A stretch of DNA of 41,056 nt from Fuerstiella sp. (GTDB lineage: Bacteria; Planctomycetota; Planctomycetia; Planctomycetales; Planctomycetaceae): positions 1 to 41,056 of the forward strand of contig JAKVAY010000006.1 of assembly GCA_022447185.1 (NCBI GenBank). Direction: 5' to 3'. Shown in pieces: positions 1-9,112 of this stretch; position 1 is the stretch's first letter; each line of letters starts with the position of its first letter. The position numbers were made by a program, and so were the translations under genes. Under the pieces are notes generated by a model that was not told the DNA's origin, made no database searches, and was given only the letters and a program-made list of their open reading frames with translations.

Positions 1-1967
1 CCGGCGAATTTGAGCGGGATGGGTTTGTCGCCGCTGGCGTTGATAACCTGACCACTGACCACCTGCAGTAGAGTGGGGCTGTGGGCCTGCCATCGCAGAG
101 CGGTGAGCGGTCCGGATTGCGAAATCAGTGACAGAGTGTACGTCAGACTGGTCTCGTTGCGCGGCTTTGTGCCGACCGGCAGGGCGTTGTGGTCCTGAGC
201 CTTGTCGATGACATGGATCGCTGTTTGTGTCCGGGTCGCATCCAGAATCCTGATGGAAATGCCATCGAGTCTTTCGGAACAGCAGTCGGTACGGTTCCAG
301 ACGGCCACACTTGAGATTGGCAGTTCGCTGCCCAGGTCAACTTCCCACCAGGCGTTTTTCTCGGAATTGGTGCATGAGCAGGAAGGAAATGAACCGTCGC
401 GATTGCCATCGATCGCTTTAGACGCCGGCGAGTTATGGGCAACACTCGACTGGCTCGCCTGTCCTGTACGAGCGACATTGCGGTTTCCGGAAAACACCTG
501 AACTTCGGAGATGGTCAGAAATTCTTCTACATCGGACGGCAGTTCAATCCGCACGAAACGCCCGCGAGCGATTGGTGATCGACCGGTTTTGGCTGACTTG
601 TTCGTGACTTCACTGATCCATCCGGAGTCTTCACTCAAAACGTTGCTTTCTCCCAGACGTGGCTTGTGCCATTTTACGGGCTGCTGGAGCGTGATAAGCC
701 AGTCTTCAAAATCATCCGTCAACTGTGGCGGGTTGCTTTTCAGTATCTCTGCAACTACAGCCAGCTGGTCTCCGATTTCGGCCAGTTGCGTGGTTTGTTG
801 CTGCGTGTAAACCCGTAAGATAGGTGCGGTGGCTCCCTTGGTGTTGCCTGCACCAATCAGGCTGTTGAAGAACCCTGCAAACTGATAATACTCGCGCTGG
901 GTCATTGGGTCGTATTTGTGGTCGTGACACTGAGCACACTCGAGAGTCAGGCCGAGCATGGCGGTGGCCGTCGTATTCACACGATCCACCAGATACTTGA
1001 TGCGGTAATCCTCGTCGATGATACCCCCTTCGTTCGACGTCGGATTGTTACGCAGGAATCCGGTGGCCACGCGTTGAGCAATTGTTGGATTAGGCAGCAG
1101 GTCCCCCGCCAGTTGCCAGGTGATGAAATCGCTGTAGGGGAGATTGGAGTTGAAAGCGTCGACAACCCAATCTCGCCAGAGGTGTATTGACCGAGGATGA
1201 TCTTCAAACAGACCGTCCGTGTCTCCGTAACGCGCCACATCCAGCCATTCCAGCGCCATCCGTTCACCGAACGCCGGAGAGTCCAGCAAACGATTGACAA
1301 CGTGTTCATAGGCGGACCTGGATTCATCGGCCAGAAACGCATCCAGCTCAACCGTCGTTGGCGGCAGCCCCGTCAGATCGAAGGTCACGCGTCGTAGCCA
1401 CTGTGGTTTAGTGGCTGGGTTTGCCGGCTGCAATCCTCGCGACTCCAGACTGGCCAGTATGAAACGATCCACTTCATTATGAGGCCAGGCTCCGTTAGCG
1501 ACGGAGGGCAGACTGGACTTTGACGGAGACATAAAAGCCCAGTGACGTTCCCATTTTGCTCCCGATGCGATCCACTGCCGGATGAGATCAATTTCAGATG
1601 CGGACAGAGAAAGTTTGGAATCGACAGGCGGCATGGGATCGTCCTTAGCCATAATTCGCCGCAGCAGTTCGCTGGTTTGCGGACTCCCGTTCACGATCGC
1701 CGTATGTCCGGATTCCGTTAGCGCCGATTTGGCAGCCGATTCCCGGTCCAGTCGCAGGCCGGCTTTGCGGGTGGCTGCGTCGGGACCGTGGCAGCCGTAA
1801 CACCGGTCGGCCAGCAGGGGGCGAATGTGTTTGTTGAACGAAATCGGCTCGGCGGCCGGCAACTGCGCCTGACACTGGTCCCATACTGATCCTGCGTGTA
1901 ACGCGACTATCGCGATGCAAATCCGTGTGCCGGACGAAAACCAAACGCTGGTGTGTGTTGAGAACAT
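1..1967 (-). CDS. PSCyt1/DUF1549 (PSCyt2) protein with discoidin-like insert, 3' part outside the window
   Basis: The reading frame is open from an ATG at 1967 to the left edge (655 codons, no stop). A signal peptide covers roughly residues 1-38. The haem-type CYGCH motif at about residues 56-60 marks a planctomycete cytochrome c domain (PSCyt1). A DUF1549 domain follows, with the family's second Cys-x-x-Cys-His site, ECAQCHDHKYDP, near residue 343. From about residue 440 to 600 there is a segment with features of an F5/8C (discoidin) domain: FVRIELP, EVQVFSG, ASQSS, KAIDGN and WWEVDLG in the expected order. The DUF1553 domain that normally ends these proteins must lie beyond the window. It starts 18 nt after the DUF1501 gene and is probably cotranscribed with it. 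The protein is inferred to be exported; the discoidin part suggests glycan binding. The enzymatic role of the family is not established. Confidence 0.9.
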   Translation of the reverse strand, partial: MFSTHTSVWFSSGTRICIAIVALHAGSVWDQCQAQLPAAEPISFNKHIRPLLADRCYGCHGPDAATRKAGLRLDRESAAKSALTESGHTAIVNGSPQTSELLRRIMAKDDPMPPVDSKLSLSASEIDLIRQWIASGAKWERHWAFMSPSKSSLPSVANGAWPHNEVDRFILASLESRGLQPANPATKPQWLRRVTFDLTGLPPTTVELDAFLADESRSAYEHVVNRLLDSPAFGERMALEWLDVARYGDTDGLFEDHPRSIHLWRDWVVDAFNSNLPYSDFITWQLAGDLLPNPTIAQRVATGFLRNNPTSNEGGIIDEDYRIKYLVDRVNTTATAMLGLTLECAQCHDHKYDPMTQREYYQFAGFFNSLIGAGNTKGATAPILRVYTQQQTTQLAEIGDQLAVVAEILKSNPPQLTDDFEDWLITLQQPVKWHKPRLGESNVLSEDSGWISEVTNKSAKTGRSPIARGRFVRIELPSDVEEFLTISEVQVFSGNRNVARTGQASQSSVAHNSPASKAIDGNRDGSFPSCSCTNSEKNAWWEVDLGSELPISSVAVWNRTDCCSERLDGISIRILDATRTQTAIHVIDKAQDHNALPVGTKPRNETSLTYTLSLISQSGPLTALRWQAHSPTLLQVVSGQVINASGDKPIPLKFA

Positions 1968-1985
1968 AACGTGTCGGATCTCAGA

Positions 1986-3467
1986 TCAAGCGAGTATGGC
2001 TTTGACCACTTCGCCGTGTACGTCGGTCAGGCGGAAGCGGCGTCCCTGGTGTTTGAAGGTCAGCCGTTCGTGGTCGATCCCCATCAAGTGCATTACAGTG
2101 GCCTGGAAATCGTGCACATGGACCGGGTCCCGGGCAATGTTGTAACCCACGTCATCGGTTTTCCCGTAGGTCATCGCCGGCCGAACACCGGCGCCAGCCA
2201 TCCAGTAGGTGAAGCACCGTGGATGATGGTCACGACCATTAGCCGCCTTGCCGATTTTTCCCTGGCTGTAAGTGGTTCGTCCGAATTCTCCACCCCAGAT
2301 GACCAGTGTGTCGTCGAGCATCCCCCGTTGTTTCAGATCGGCAATCAGGGCCGCTTGTGGCTGATCGACGTCGTGGCATTGTTTGGGCAGCGCGGTGGTC
2401 ATTGCACCGTGCTGGTCCCAGCCGCGGTGATACAACTGGATGAAGCGAACACCGCGTTCGGCCAGTCGTCGTGCCAGCAGGCAATTGGCAGCAAATTTAC
2501 CCGGTTGCTGGCATTCCGGCCCGTAAGCGTCAAGCACGTGTTTGGGTTCGTTACTGATGTCCGTGGCCTCGGGCACGGACAACTGCATCCGAAACGCCAT
2601 TTCATATTGTGCGATTCGTGTTGTGATTTCCGGATCTCCAAAGGCCTCGACCTGTAGTTGATTGAGTGCCTCGATCCTCGCAATCATTCTCTTGCGGGCC
2701 GAGACGGTTTCTCCCGGCTGGCTGTTCAAATAAAGGACCGGCGTCTGGCCACCCCGCAGTTCGACACCCTGGTGCACACCGGGCAAAAAACCGTTGCTCC
2801 ATAGTTTGGTGTAAACAGGCTGGCTGCCCGGACGTCCCGTGCCGTTGGAGATCAGTACGCAGAACGTAGGCAGACTCTCGTTTTCAGTTCCCAGCCCGTA
2901 GCTCATCCAGGCGCCCATGCTGGGACGGCCGGGCTGCTGATGTCCTGTCTGGAAAAAAGTCACGCCTGGATCATGATTGATTGCCTCGGTGTGCATCGAT
3001 TTGATGAAGCACAAATTGTCGGCCACCGTGGCAGTATGCGGCAGGAGGTCGCTGATCCAGGCCCTTCCTTCGCCGTATTGTCGAAACTTCCAGTTCGAGC
3101 GTGCGACGGGAAACGACTTCTGTCCTGACGTCATCCCGGTGAGTCTCTGTGTCTTCCTGACGAATCCTTTGTCACTCCAGGATTTCGACTTGTCGTTGTA
3201 GGTCTTGAACAGTTCCTCTCCGTGATGCTTATCCACCAGGGGTTTGTAATCGAACAAATCCAGTTGCGAGGGCGCACCGTTCATGAACAGAAAGATTACG
3301 CGTTTGGCGCGGGTCGGCCACATGCTGCCTGGTTCCGACACGCGGGCAACCAAGGCTTCAGGCGACAACATGGTCTGAAGAGCCATAGCCCCAATCCCGG
3401 TACTTCCGTCACGTAATAATTGACGGCGTGTGATCACGTGTTTCAGGAATTCGGTGACTTCGTTCAT
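1986..3467 (-). CDS. DUF1501 protein (alkaline-phosphatase-superfamily-like), Tat-type signal
   Basis: This 493-residue protein belongs to the DUF1501 family, distant relatives of sulfatases and phosphatases. The N-terminus has a twin-arginine sequence, TRRQLLRDG (residues 13-21), followed by a short hydrophobic stretch, so Tat export is likely. Family landmarks are FLFMNGAPSQLDLFDYKP (about 55-72), WGGEFGRT and GRDHH, and a VHDFQATVMHLMG segment near the C-terminus; the acidic and His residues in these resemble metal ligands of the superfamily. It is the first gene of module 1 and is followed 18 nt later by the DUF1549 gene. That is the reverse of the order in the other two modules of this window. 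The molecular function of DUF1501 is unproven; a partnership with the neighbouring cytochrome-type protein is inferred from constant adjacency. Confidence 0.93.
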   Translation of the reverse strand: MNEVTEFLKHVITRRQLLRDGSTGIGAMALQTMLSPEALVARVSEPGSMWPTRAKRVIFLFMNGAPSQLDLFDYKPLVDKHHGEELFKTYNDKSKSWSDKGFVRKTQRLTGMTSGQKSFPVARSNWKFRQYGEGRAWISDLLPHTATVADNLCFIKSMHTEAINHDPGVTFFQTGHQQPGRPSMGAWMSYGLGTENESLPTFCVLISNGTGRPGSQPVYTKLWSNGFLPGVHQGVELRGGQTPVLYLNSQPGETVSARKRMIARIEALNQLQVEAFGDPEITTRIAQYEMAFRMQLSVPEATDISNEPKHVLDAYGPECQQPGKFAANCLLARRLAERGVRFIQLYHRGWDQHGAMTTALPKQCHDVDQPQAALIADLKQRGMLDDTLVIWGGEFGRTTYSQGKIGKAANGRDHHPRCFTYWMAGAGVRPAMTYGKTDDVGYNIARDPVHVHDFQATVMHLMGIDHERLTFKHQGRRFRLTDVHGEVVKAILA

Positions 3468-4012
3468 GATCTGGAGTCGCTGTTTTACGTGGCTGTTGTC
3501 GAATCTGCAATCCGGCGCCGACTCTCACCCATCATCCCCACCGGGACCTGATAAGCTCTTGCCCACATGTGATGTGTCTCTGGTCCAAACTGGCGTGTTT
3601 TGGTTCAGGTCTCATCGGATACTGCCCCACTTCGACACGATACCACGCGGAGATGACGCTTCAAAATGGATCAGATAATTGACCGGAACACAGCACGGAT
3701 CACGAGTGGGATATTAATTCTTTCAGCCCGACAGAATCCGTCATTTCCCCACTCCAATTCAACAAAATCATTCCTGGAAAAGTGGCGAATTTCAGAAAAC
3801 ATCAAGGGAAACACACAGCGGATTCTGAGTACCTATCCGCAATCAGACGTCGCAGAAAAAATTGGCTGTCTCCGTACATGGCTCCGACAAGGCAGACGAT
3901 TTTGAATAGTGATTCAAGACAACAGGCAGAAGTTCAGGGCCTCAAAGTCCGGAATGTTCCGTCGATTCCAGTTCGAGAGCAGTGTCACCCCGCAAGCAGG
4001 CTCCGTGGACCT
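3468..4012. other. Intergenic region upstream of module 1
   Basis: About 545 bases separate the DUF1501 start from the next supported frame. Short frames exist on the plus strand (for example 3666-3905), but they lack recognisable motifs, a convincing ribosome site or a signal sequence. The stretch should contain the promoter of module 1 (minus strand), but I could not choose one hexamer pair with confidence. Confidence 0.5.
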
Positions 4013-4168
4013 TCACCCGCGCATGAACAACACACACAGCCACGCCAATAACGGAAATAACAAAAAAATCATGGCGAATGTGAGCAGTGTGGATCGATTG
4101 TTGTCAGGCCAGCGACCCATGTTCAGATTTCCAGCGGTGACTTCATTTCGTGCGAACACCAGAGACAT
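4013..4168 (-). CDS. Possible 51-residue single-pass membrane peptide
   Basis: An ATG at 4168 opens a frame of 51 codons ending in TGA at 4013-4015. The N-terminal half is polar and starts MSLVFARNEV. A run of about 20 hydrophobic residues, LLTFAMIFLLFPLLAWLCVL, follows, and the protein ends FMRG. This is a good single transmembrane helix with an arginine close to its end, which is unlikely for random sequence. The frame lies on the same strand as, and about 100 nt downstream of, the C39-like membrane protein gene, so cotranscription is possible. The ribosome site is weak. I do not recognise the family. A shorter version could begin at the internal ATG MGRWPDN. Confidence 0.4.
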   Translation of the reverse strand: MSLVFARNEVTAGNLNMGRWPDNNRSTLLTFAMIFLLFPLLAWLCVLFMRG

Positions 4169-4272
4169 TACCGGGTCTTGTCGGTGTTCTGAATGTACCT
4201 TTGCAGGGACTCGAATTGAAAAGCCGATCGATTGCGTTATGTCTGATTCGGCAATCGGATAGAAGCGTTGCT

Positions 4273-5256
4273 TTAAATCGAATTGGGTCCAAATACGTCC
4301 TGGATTCGCAGGCCCTGTCCCATCCAGAGTGTTTCCAGATCACGATCGTTCCATAGTTCATAGCCCCGCGACGGGTCCCCAATCAAATGGACTCGTCCGG
4401 AATAACCAAAGTAGACCACGGAGTGTGCAGTGCCAGGGATCCAGCCACCGACAGTTGCGTACTCAGGCCGATCTCTGGCGACAGCCGGATCGAGTTTGCA
4501 GCAAAGCAGGAGTGGGTGATGACTTGCCATTTCCGGCAGGTCAATGATTTCACACTCGAAGAAGTTTACTTGGTAATTCGTTCCTGTCAGTTTTGTGGCC
4601 AGACCGTGGTAGAGTCCCAGCCACGTCGTACCATTGCGAGTCAGACACAGCTTGGCCATTTCCTGTTCCGTCGTGCTGATATCCAGACTCGCAAGAATCG
4701 TAGCTGATGCCGCCGCCGAACATGTACTGTTATGGGTCTGCCGGCAAATGTGCCACGGCATCGAAGGAAACGGAGGATCCCACTGATTACCACACACTGG
4801 TGGCGAAGATGGAATAAAATAGAGTTCCGACCACACGGCCCCGCCTGTAATGACAACCATCATTACGATCCGTCGTATGACGAGTGTACGGCCAAGCAGA
4901 CTGGACGTAGTCATGGAGTGTTCGTCGGTGGAACCAACGACTGACAGCTCATGTGTTTTCTTCGTTGTTGCGCCGGATATTTCACCACTCATGCGATTCC
5001 ATACCACGGCCCCCAGTGCCCCGAGCATTAGCGGAAACCAGTTGGCCAGGACAATTACCGAAGGCAGTGGAATCCATTTGACGATCCAAAGCTGGGCCCA
5101 AACGTATTTCAGGTATGCAGCCATCAGGAGAATGAGACCAACGGCGACGGCATCCAGTGCACGTGGCGGCGCGAAGCTCAACAATCGTCGGACTCCCAGA
5201 AAGATACCGATCGACAGGAATCCCACCAAACCCAGTGCCAGCCGGATGTCGTGCAT
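4273..5256 (-). CDS. Membrane protein with C-terminal C39-like cysteine peptidase domain
   Basis: The ATG at 5256 is preferred because GGAGG lies 10 nt upstream; the frame stays open to 5304. The product is 327 residues. The N-terminal half has four or five hydrophobic segments (about residues 5-22, 35-57, 63-86 and 126-147). The C-terminal half resembles the papain-fold C39 family: Cys179 in NSTCSAAASA, Gln173 placed as an oxyanion-hole glutamine, His278 in TAHSVVYFGY, and Asp294 in LIGDPSRGYELW. C39 domains typically cleave after double-glycine leaders in bacteriocin exporters. This protein has no ABC or exporter region and no visible bacteriocin substrate, so the substrate is unknown. Whether the peptidase faces the cytoplasm or the periplasm cannot be decided here. 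Family-level identification is fairly secure; a peptidase role is inferred from the residue triad. Confidence 0.75.
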   Translation of the reverse strand: MHDIRLALGLVGFLSIGIFLGVRRLLSFAPPRALDAVAVGLILLMAAYLKYVWAQLWIVKWIPLPSVIVLANWFPLMLGALGAVVWNRMSGEISGATTKKTHELSVVGSTDEHSMTTSSLLGRTLVIRRIVMMVVITGGAVWSELYFIPSSPPVCGNQWDPPFPSMPWHICRQTHNSTCSAAASATILASLDISTTEQEMAKLCLTRNGTTWLGLYHGLATKLTGTNYQVNFFECEIIDLPEMASHHPLLLCCKLDPAVARDRPEYATVGGWIPGTAHSVVYFGYSGRVHLIGDPSRGYELWNDRDLETLWMGQGLRIQDVFGPNSI

Positions 5257-5382
5257 GCTCAGGTTGCCTCCCATGATTCCATGATGATTTGATCGACAGG
5301 CCACAAACGGAACCGTATCAGGTGAGAACGGGAGGTTCGGGCAGTTCCGGCACTACGATTCAGCAGCGCGCAGGGCTACCTG

Positions 5383-5859
5383 TTACAACAGGCGATCAAT
5401 TTCTTTGAGCACCACTGACGTGAGTTCCTTTTTCTTGATCTCATCCAGGCTTCCCTGCAGTTCTTCCACTGTTCGTTCCAAAAAAATAATCACCGAGTTT
5501 CCCGAGTTTCGCTTCAACAGTAGTTTGGCCGCATCTTTTGACTTCGTGTGAGTGATCAGGAAACGCAGGTCGTCGTCCGAAAGACTATCCGCACTTTTCA
5601 GTGCAGCCTTCACCGCGGCATCGCGTGCCTTCGGGACATGCTGGACGATCTCTTTAAGTTCCTCGACGTTCAACTTGCGTGTGAACAGAGTTTTGATGGC
5701 GGCGCTGGAGAGTACAGGCACGAATCTTGCCAGATACAAAAGATCTTTGTTGTTCGGTCCGGGACGACTGTTTGCCAGTCGTTCCCAAAGCGCGCGCGCC
5801 TTTGCTTTCGTTTGTGGGTCAATTTTCTCGGAAAGAGTTGCGGGAACGTCGTCTGACAC
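5383..5859 (-). CDS. Unknown helical protein, 158 residues
   Basis: The start is a GTG at 5859 with AAAGGA placed about 8 nt upstream. The product is charged and almost entirely helix-like, with Lys/Glu/Leu-rich stretches such as LNVEELKEIVQHVPKARDAA and DEIKKKELTSVVLKEIDRLL. There is no signal peptide or membrane segment, so it is probably cytoplasmic. The repeated pattern of short paired helices (residues 35-75 and 80-125) recalls HEAT-like or VHS-like scaffolds, but no catalytic motif is visible. It is upstream of the C39-like membrane protein on the same strand with a gap of about 125 nt, so the two may share a transcript. I do not recognise the family. Confidence 0.7.
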   Translation of the reverse strand: MSDDVPATLSEKIDPQTKAKARALWERLANSRPGPNNKDLLYLARFVPVLSSAAIKTLFTRKLNVEELKEIVQHVPKARDAAVKAALKSADSLSDDDLRFLITHTKSKDAAKLLLKRNSGNSVIIFLERTVEELQGSLDEIKKKELTSVVLKEIDRLL

Positions 5860-6228
5860 AAAAGTCCTTTCTGTCGTGCAATAGAGATTGATTACTCACG
5901 TTGCTGAGTCAGATGGAGCCAAAGATAAAAGCTGGAGATATATTGCTGGCGGATCCGACTTGTGGAATGAATTGCCGAGAGTCCTGGAAACCAGAATTCT
6001 CAAAGAATACAGCAGGTCGTCAACCATTTTTGGTGATTGTTTGATCAGAGTGCCTCACTACATGATCGATCTCGGTCGGCACCGCTGGCTTGGCCGTTAC
6101 TGTTCTCAGCGAATGCCTGCACATTGGCTGTTCCCGATTTGGCCCAGAATTGCGACTCTCGACCCAAATTGACAGCAGAGCTGTGAAATGGAACTTGTAG
6201 TGACGACGGGAATTATGGAGACTGGATT
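5860..6228. other. Divergent intergenic region
   Basis: This 369-base stretch lies between the divergent genes at 5859 (minus) and 6229 (plus) and must carry promoters for both. Small frames on either strand show no motif or ribosome site. I see no RNA gene or strong repeat. Confidence 0.5.
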
Positions 6229-9105
6229 TTGAGGTTATCACAACGACTCTCCACCCTATGGTGGAATGCCAGCATCAAACTCTCGTTAGGATCCTTCGTG
6301 AATTCGATACTCCACAGGAAACCGGGATGTCATGACTGTACACACAGTTATCGGACAACGTTCCTGTGCTGTGTCGCATGTCTTTGTTTCACTGGTCAGG
6401 CGTCTTGGGCTGCAGAAGTTGACTACGAGAAACAGATTAAACCAATTCTGGCCAATCATTGTTTCAGTTGCCACGGAGCACTGCGACAGCAGTCCGGCCT
6501 TCGCCTTGACGCGGTTCAGTTGATCCGTGAGGGCGGTGATCGTGGGTCAGCCATCGAACCGGGCAGGAGCGAGCAGAGCGTACTCGTGGAGGCGGTTCTG
6601 GGAACCGGTGATGTGGAGCGAATGCCCCCCGAGGATCACGGTCCACCACTGAGCGATGAACAAGTCTCGCTGTTGAGAGCCTGGATTGATCAGGGTGCGG
6701 AGGCACCGGACGAGCCGGTGCCTCCGGATCCGCGAAGTCATTGGGCGTATCAGGTACCGGTCCGCCCGCCAGTGCCCGTCGTGAGCGATTCACTGTGGCA
6801 AAACAACCCGATTGACGCGTTCCTTGCCGCCACTTATGAACGCGAGGGACTTGTTCATGCTGCACCGGCCCTCAGGGAAGTTTTACTGCGACGTGTGTTC
6901 TTCGACTTGACTGGTCTGCCGCCGACGCGTGAGGAGCTTCATGGATTTCTTACAGATTCCAGCGAGCAGGCCTGGGAGACAGTTGTCGACGGACTGTTGC
7001 TGAGCCCCCGGTACGGAGAACGGTGGGGGCGGCACTGGATGGACATCTGGCGATATACCGACTGGTCGGGCCTGGAAAACAAAATGCGTCACAGTCAGAA
7101 GCACATCTGGCGTTGGCGGGACTGGATCATCGAGTCTCTGAATGAAGACAAGGGTTACGACTCCATGATTCTGGAGATGCTGGCAGGAGATGAACTGGAT
7201 CCGGCAAATCCGGACACGGTTCGTGCCACAGGATTCCTTGCACGCAACTGGTATCGGTACAACCGCAATTTCTGGCTCAATGACATTATTGAACATACGG
7301 CCAAAGGCTTTCTGGGGATCACGTTTAATTGTGCCCGCTGTCACGAGCACAAATACGATCCGATTTCCCACGAAGATTACTATCGCTTTCGTGCATTTTT
7401 TGAGCCGCACGATGTACGGCTCGATCCGGTTGGACTGGAAACAGATCTCGAAAAAGATGGCCTGCCGCGAGTCTACGATGCACAACCGGAGGCCAAGACA
7501 TATCTCTTTATCCGTGGCGAAGAAACACGGCCGGACACGGATCATCCACATTTGCCTGCTGTTCCGTCTGTGTTGGGGGTTGTTGGCGAATTGATTCAGC
7601 CGGTATCTCTGCCGCTGGACGCATATTTCCCGGCGCTAAGATCGCAGTCTCGACAGGCAGCCATCGCTGTTGCGGATCTGGACGTCAAAACTGCTGTCCG
7701 TGAATTGGAAGAAATTCAGTCTCTGATCGCGACAATCCGCACAGGTCAGGATGCTGTACCTGCGCGTCAGATTGAGTCAGGTGCCGCAGCAAACACTCCC
7801 GAGGATTCGAACGAATCCTCTGACGGTGAAATTGTCTCACTCGCCCATGCCAAACGTGAGTTGGCTGCTGCTCAGAAAAAACTGACAATCACGAAGGCAA
7901 GTCGGAACGCATTGCAGGCCGTTCTGGCAGCGGATTTGGCAACATTCGTTGAAAAATCCCGCTCCAGGGAAGAGCTCGACGAACTACAACAAATAGCGTT
8001 GCATTCAAAACAATATGCCGCATGTCTTGAAGCTGAGTTGGAGTTACTGCTCGCCGAAAACGAACTCGCTGCGGCCAAAGAACTAAGCGGGGCAGACGAT
8101 GAGACCGTCCGAAAAACTGTCAGCACTGCACGGAATAAAGTCACGACCGCCGCTGATAATCTAAAAGCTGTTCAGGCGGATTCCAGTTCGGCTGCATCCG
8201 AAGATATACATGCCGGCGTGGTATATCCTTCAACTTCGACAGGTCGGCGACTGGCACTCGCCCGCTGGATCGTGCACAACAGCAATCCTCTCACGGCTCG
8301 AGTTGCGGTCAATCATATCTGGACCCGGCATTTTGGCACGCCTCTGGTTGACTCCATGTTTGACTTTGGATTGAGAACGAAGCGTCCGGCGCATCATGAG
8401 TTACTGGACTGGCTTGCCGTTGAGTTTATGGAACACAAATGGAGCATGAAGCACCTGCATCGACTCATCCTTACTTCAAGAGCCTACCGCATGCAGTCGG
8501 GATCAACTGACTTGACACGTCGCAACACTGGAATCGATCCGGACAACCGTTTGTTGTGGAAGATGAATCCACGACGAATGGAAGGCGAATTAGTGCGAGA
8601 TACGCTGATCTGTCTGACAGGACAACTGGACTCGACAATGGGTGGCCCTGATCTCCCAATCACTCGGGAAGATAACGGTATGCGCAGGACCATCTACTAT
8701 CGGTATTCCCGCGACTATCAGATCAAATTCCTGTCTGTATTCAATCCGGCAAGTGTCGAAGAGTGCTATCGCCGTCGGCACAGTATTGTACCGCAGCAGG
8801 CGCTGGCGATGACCAACAGTAAGCTTGTTCTGGAACGAGGACGGCAGCTTGCAGCGCTGGTGTCGGATGAAGTTGGCACTGAGAATTCAGATGAAGTGAA
8901 CGGCGCATTCATCGAATCTGCTTTTGAACGCTTGCTTGGACGCAGTGCCACATCTGCTGAACGAACTGCCTGTGCCGAAGCACTCAGAGAATTCACAATT
9001 TCAGCCTCAGCTGACGGAATGTCGACGGATACGGCCCACCAGCGAGCTCGTGAGAACGTAGTCCATGTTCTTCTGAATCACAACGACTTCATCACAATCC
9101 GGTAA
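6229..9105 (+). CDS. PSCyt1/DUF1549/DUF1553 (PSD1) protein with coiled-coil linker
   Basis: The frame gives 958 residues from a TTG at 6229 that has GGAG eight bases upstream. A GTG at 6298 with AGGA upstream is an alternative that leaves a more usual signal peptide length. There is no in-frame ATG near the N-terminus. The hydrophobic core of the signal is at about residues 43-58. A haem-binding CFSCH motif is at 78-82 (PSCyt1). DUF1549 follows, with CARCHEHKYDP at 368-378. Residues 485-660 are Ala/Glu/Lys-rich and look like a long coiled coil. DUF1553 fills about 665-950. It is predicted to be exported, with its haem in the cell envelope; the redox partner is unknown. It is the first gene of module 2, with DUF1501 starting 7 nt after its stop. 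Confidence 0.93.
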   Translation: MRLSQRLSTLWWNASIKLSLGSFVNSILHRKPGCHDCTHSYRTTFLCCVACLCFTGQASWAAEVDYEKQIKPILANHCFSCHGALRQQSGLRLDAVQLIREGGDRGSAIEPGRSEQSVLVEAVLGTGDVERMPPEDHGPPLSDEQVSLLRAWIDQGAEAPDEPVPPDPRSHWAYQVPVRPPVPVVSDSLWQNNPIDAFLAATYEREGLVHAAPALREVLLRRVFFDLTGLPPTREELHGFLTDSSEQAWETVVDGLLLSPRYGERWGRHWMDIWRYTDWSGLENKMRHSQKHIWRWRDWIIESLNEDKGYDSMILEMLAGDELDPANPDTVRATGFLARNWYRYNRNFWLNDIIEHTAKGFLGITFNCARCHEHKYDPISHEDYYRFRAFFEPHDVRLDPVGLETDLEKDGLPRVYDAQPEAKTYLFIRGEETRPDTDHPHLPAVPSVLGVVGELIQPVSLPLDAYFPALRSQSRQAAIAVADLDVKTAVRELEEIQSLIATIRTGQDAVPARQIESGAAANTPEDSNESSDGEIVSLAHAKRELAAAQKKLTITKASRNALQAVLAADLATFVEKSRSREELDELQQIALHSKQYAACLEAELELLLAENELAAAKELSGADDETVRKTVSTARNKVTTAADNLKAVQADSSSAASEDIHAGVVYPSTSTGRRLALARWIVHNSNPLTARVAVNHIWTRHFGTPLVDSMFDFGLRTKRPAHHELLDWLAVEFMEHKWSMKHLHRLILTSRAYRMQSGSTDLTRRNTGIDPDNRLLWKMNPRRMEGELVRDTLICLTGQLDSTMGGPDLPITREDNGMRRTIYYRYSRDYQIKFLSVFNPASVEECYRRRHSIVPQQALAMTNSKLVLERGRQLAALVSDEVGTENSDEVNGAFIESAFERLLGRSATSAERTACAEALREFTISASADGMSTDTAHQRARENVVHVLLNHNDFITIR

Positions 9106-9112
9106 TCACACG

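Noticed and set aside
1971..2657. Plus-strand frame of 228 codons
   Set aside because: Fully antisense to the DUF1501 gene, with no motif; a shadow of a codon-biased gene.
4273..5256. Bacteriocin exporter system
   Set aside because: A C39-like domain is present, but no ABC module, no Gly-Gly leader peptide and no immunity-like gene can be seen.
6883..7551. Minus-strand frame of 222 codons
   Set aside because: Antisense to the DUF1549 domain of module 2; no independent support.
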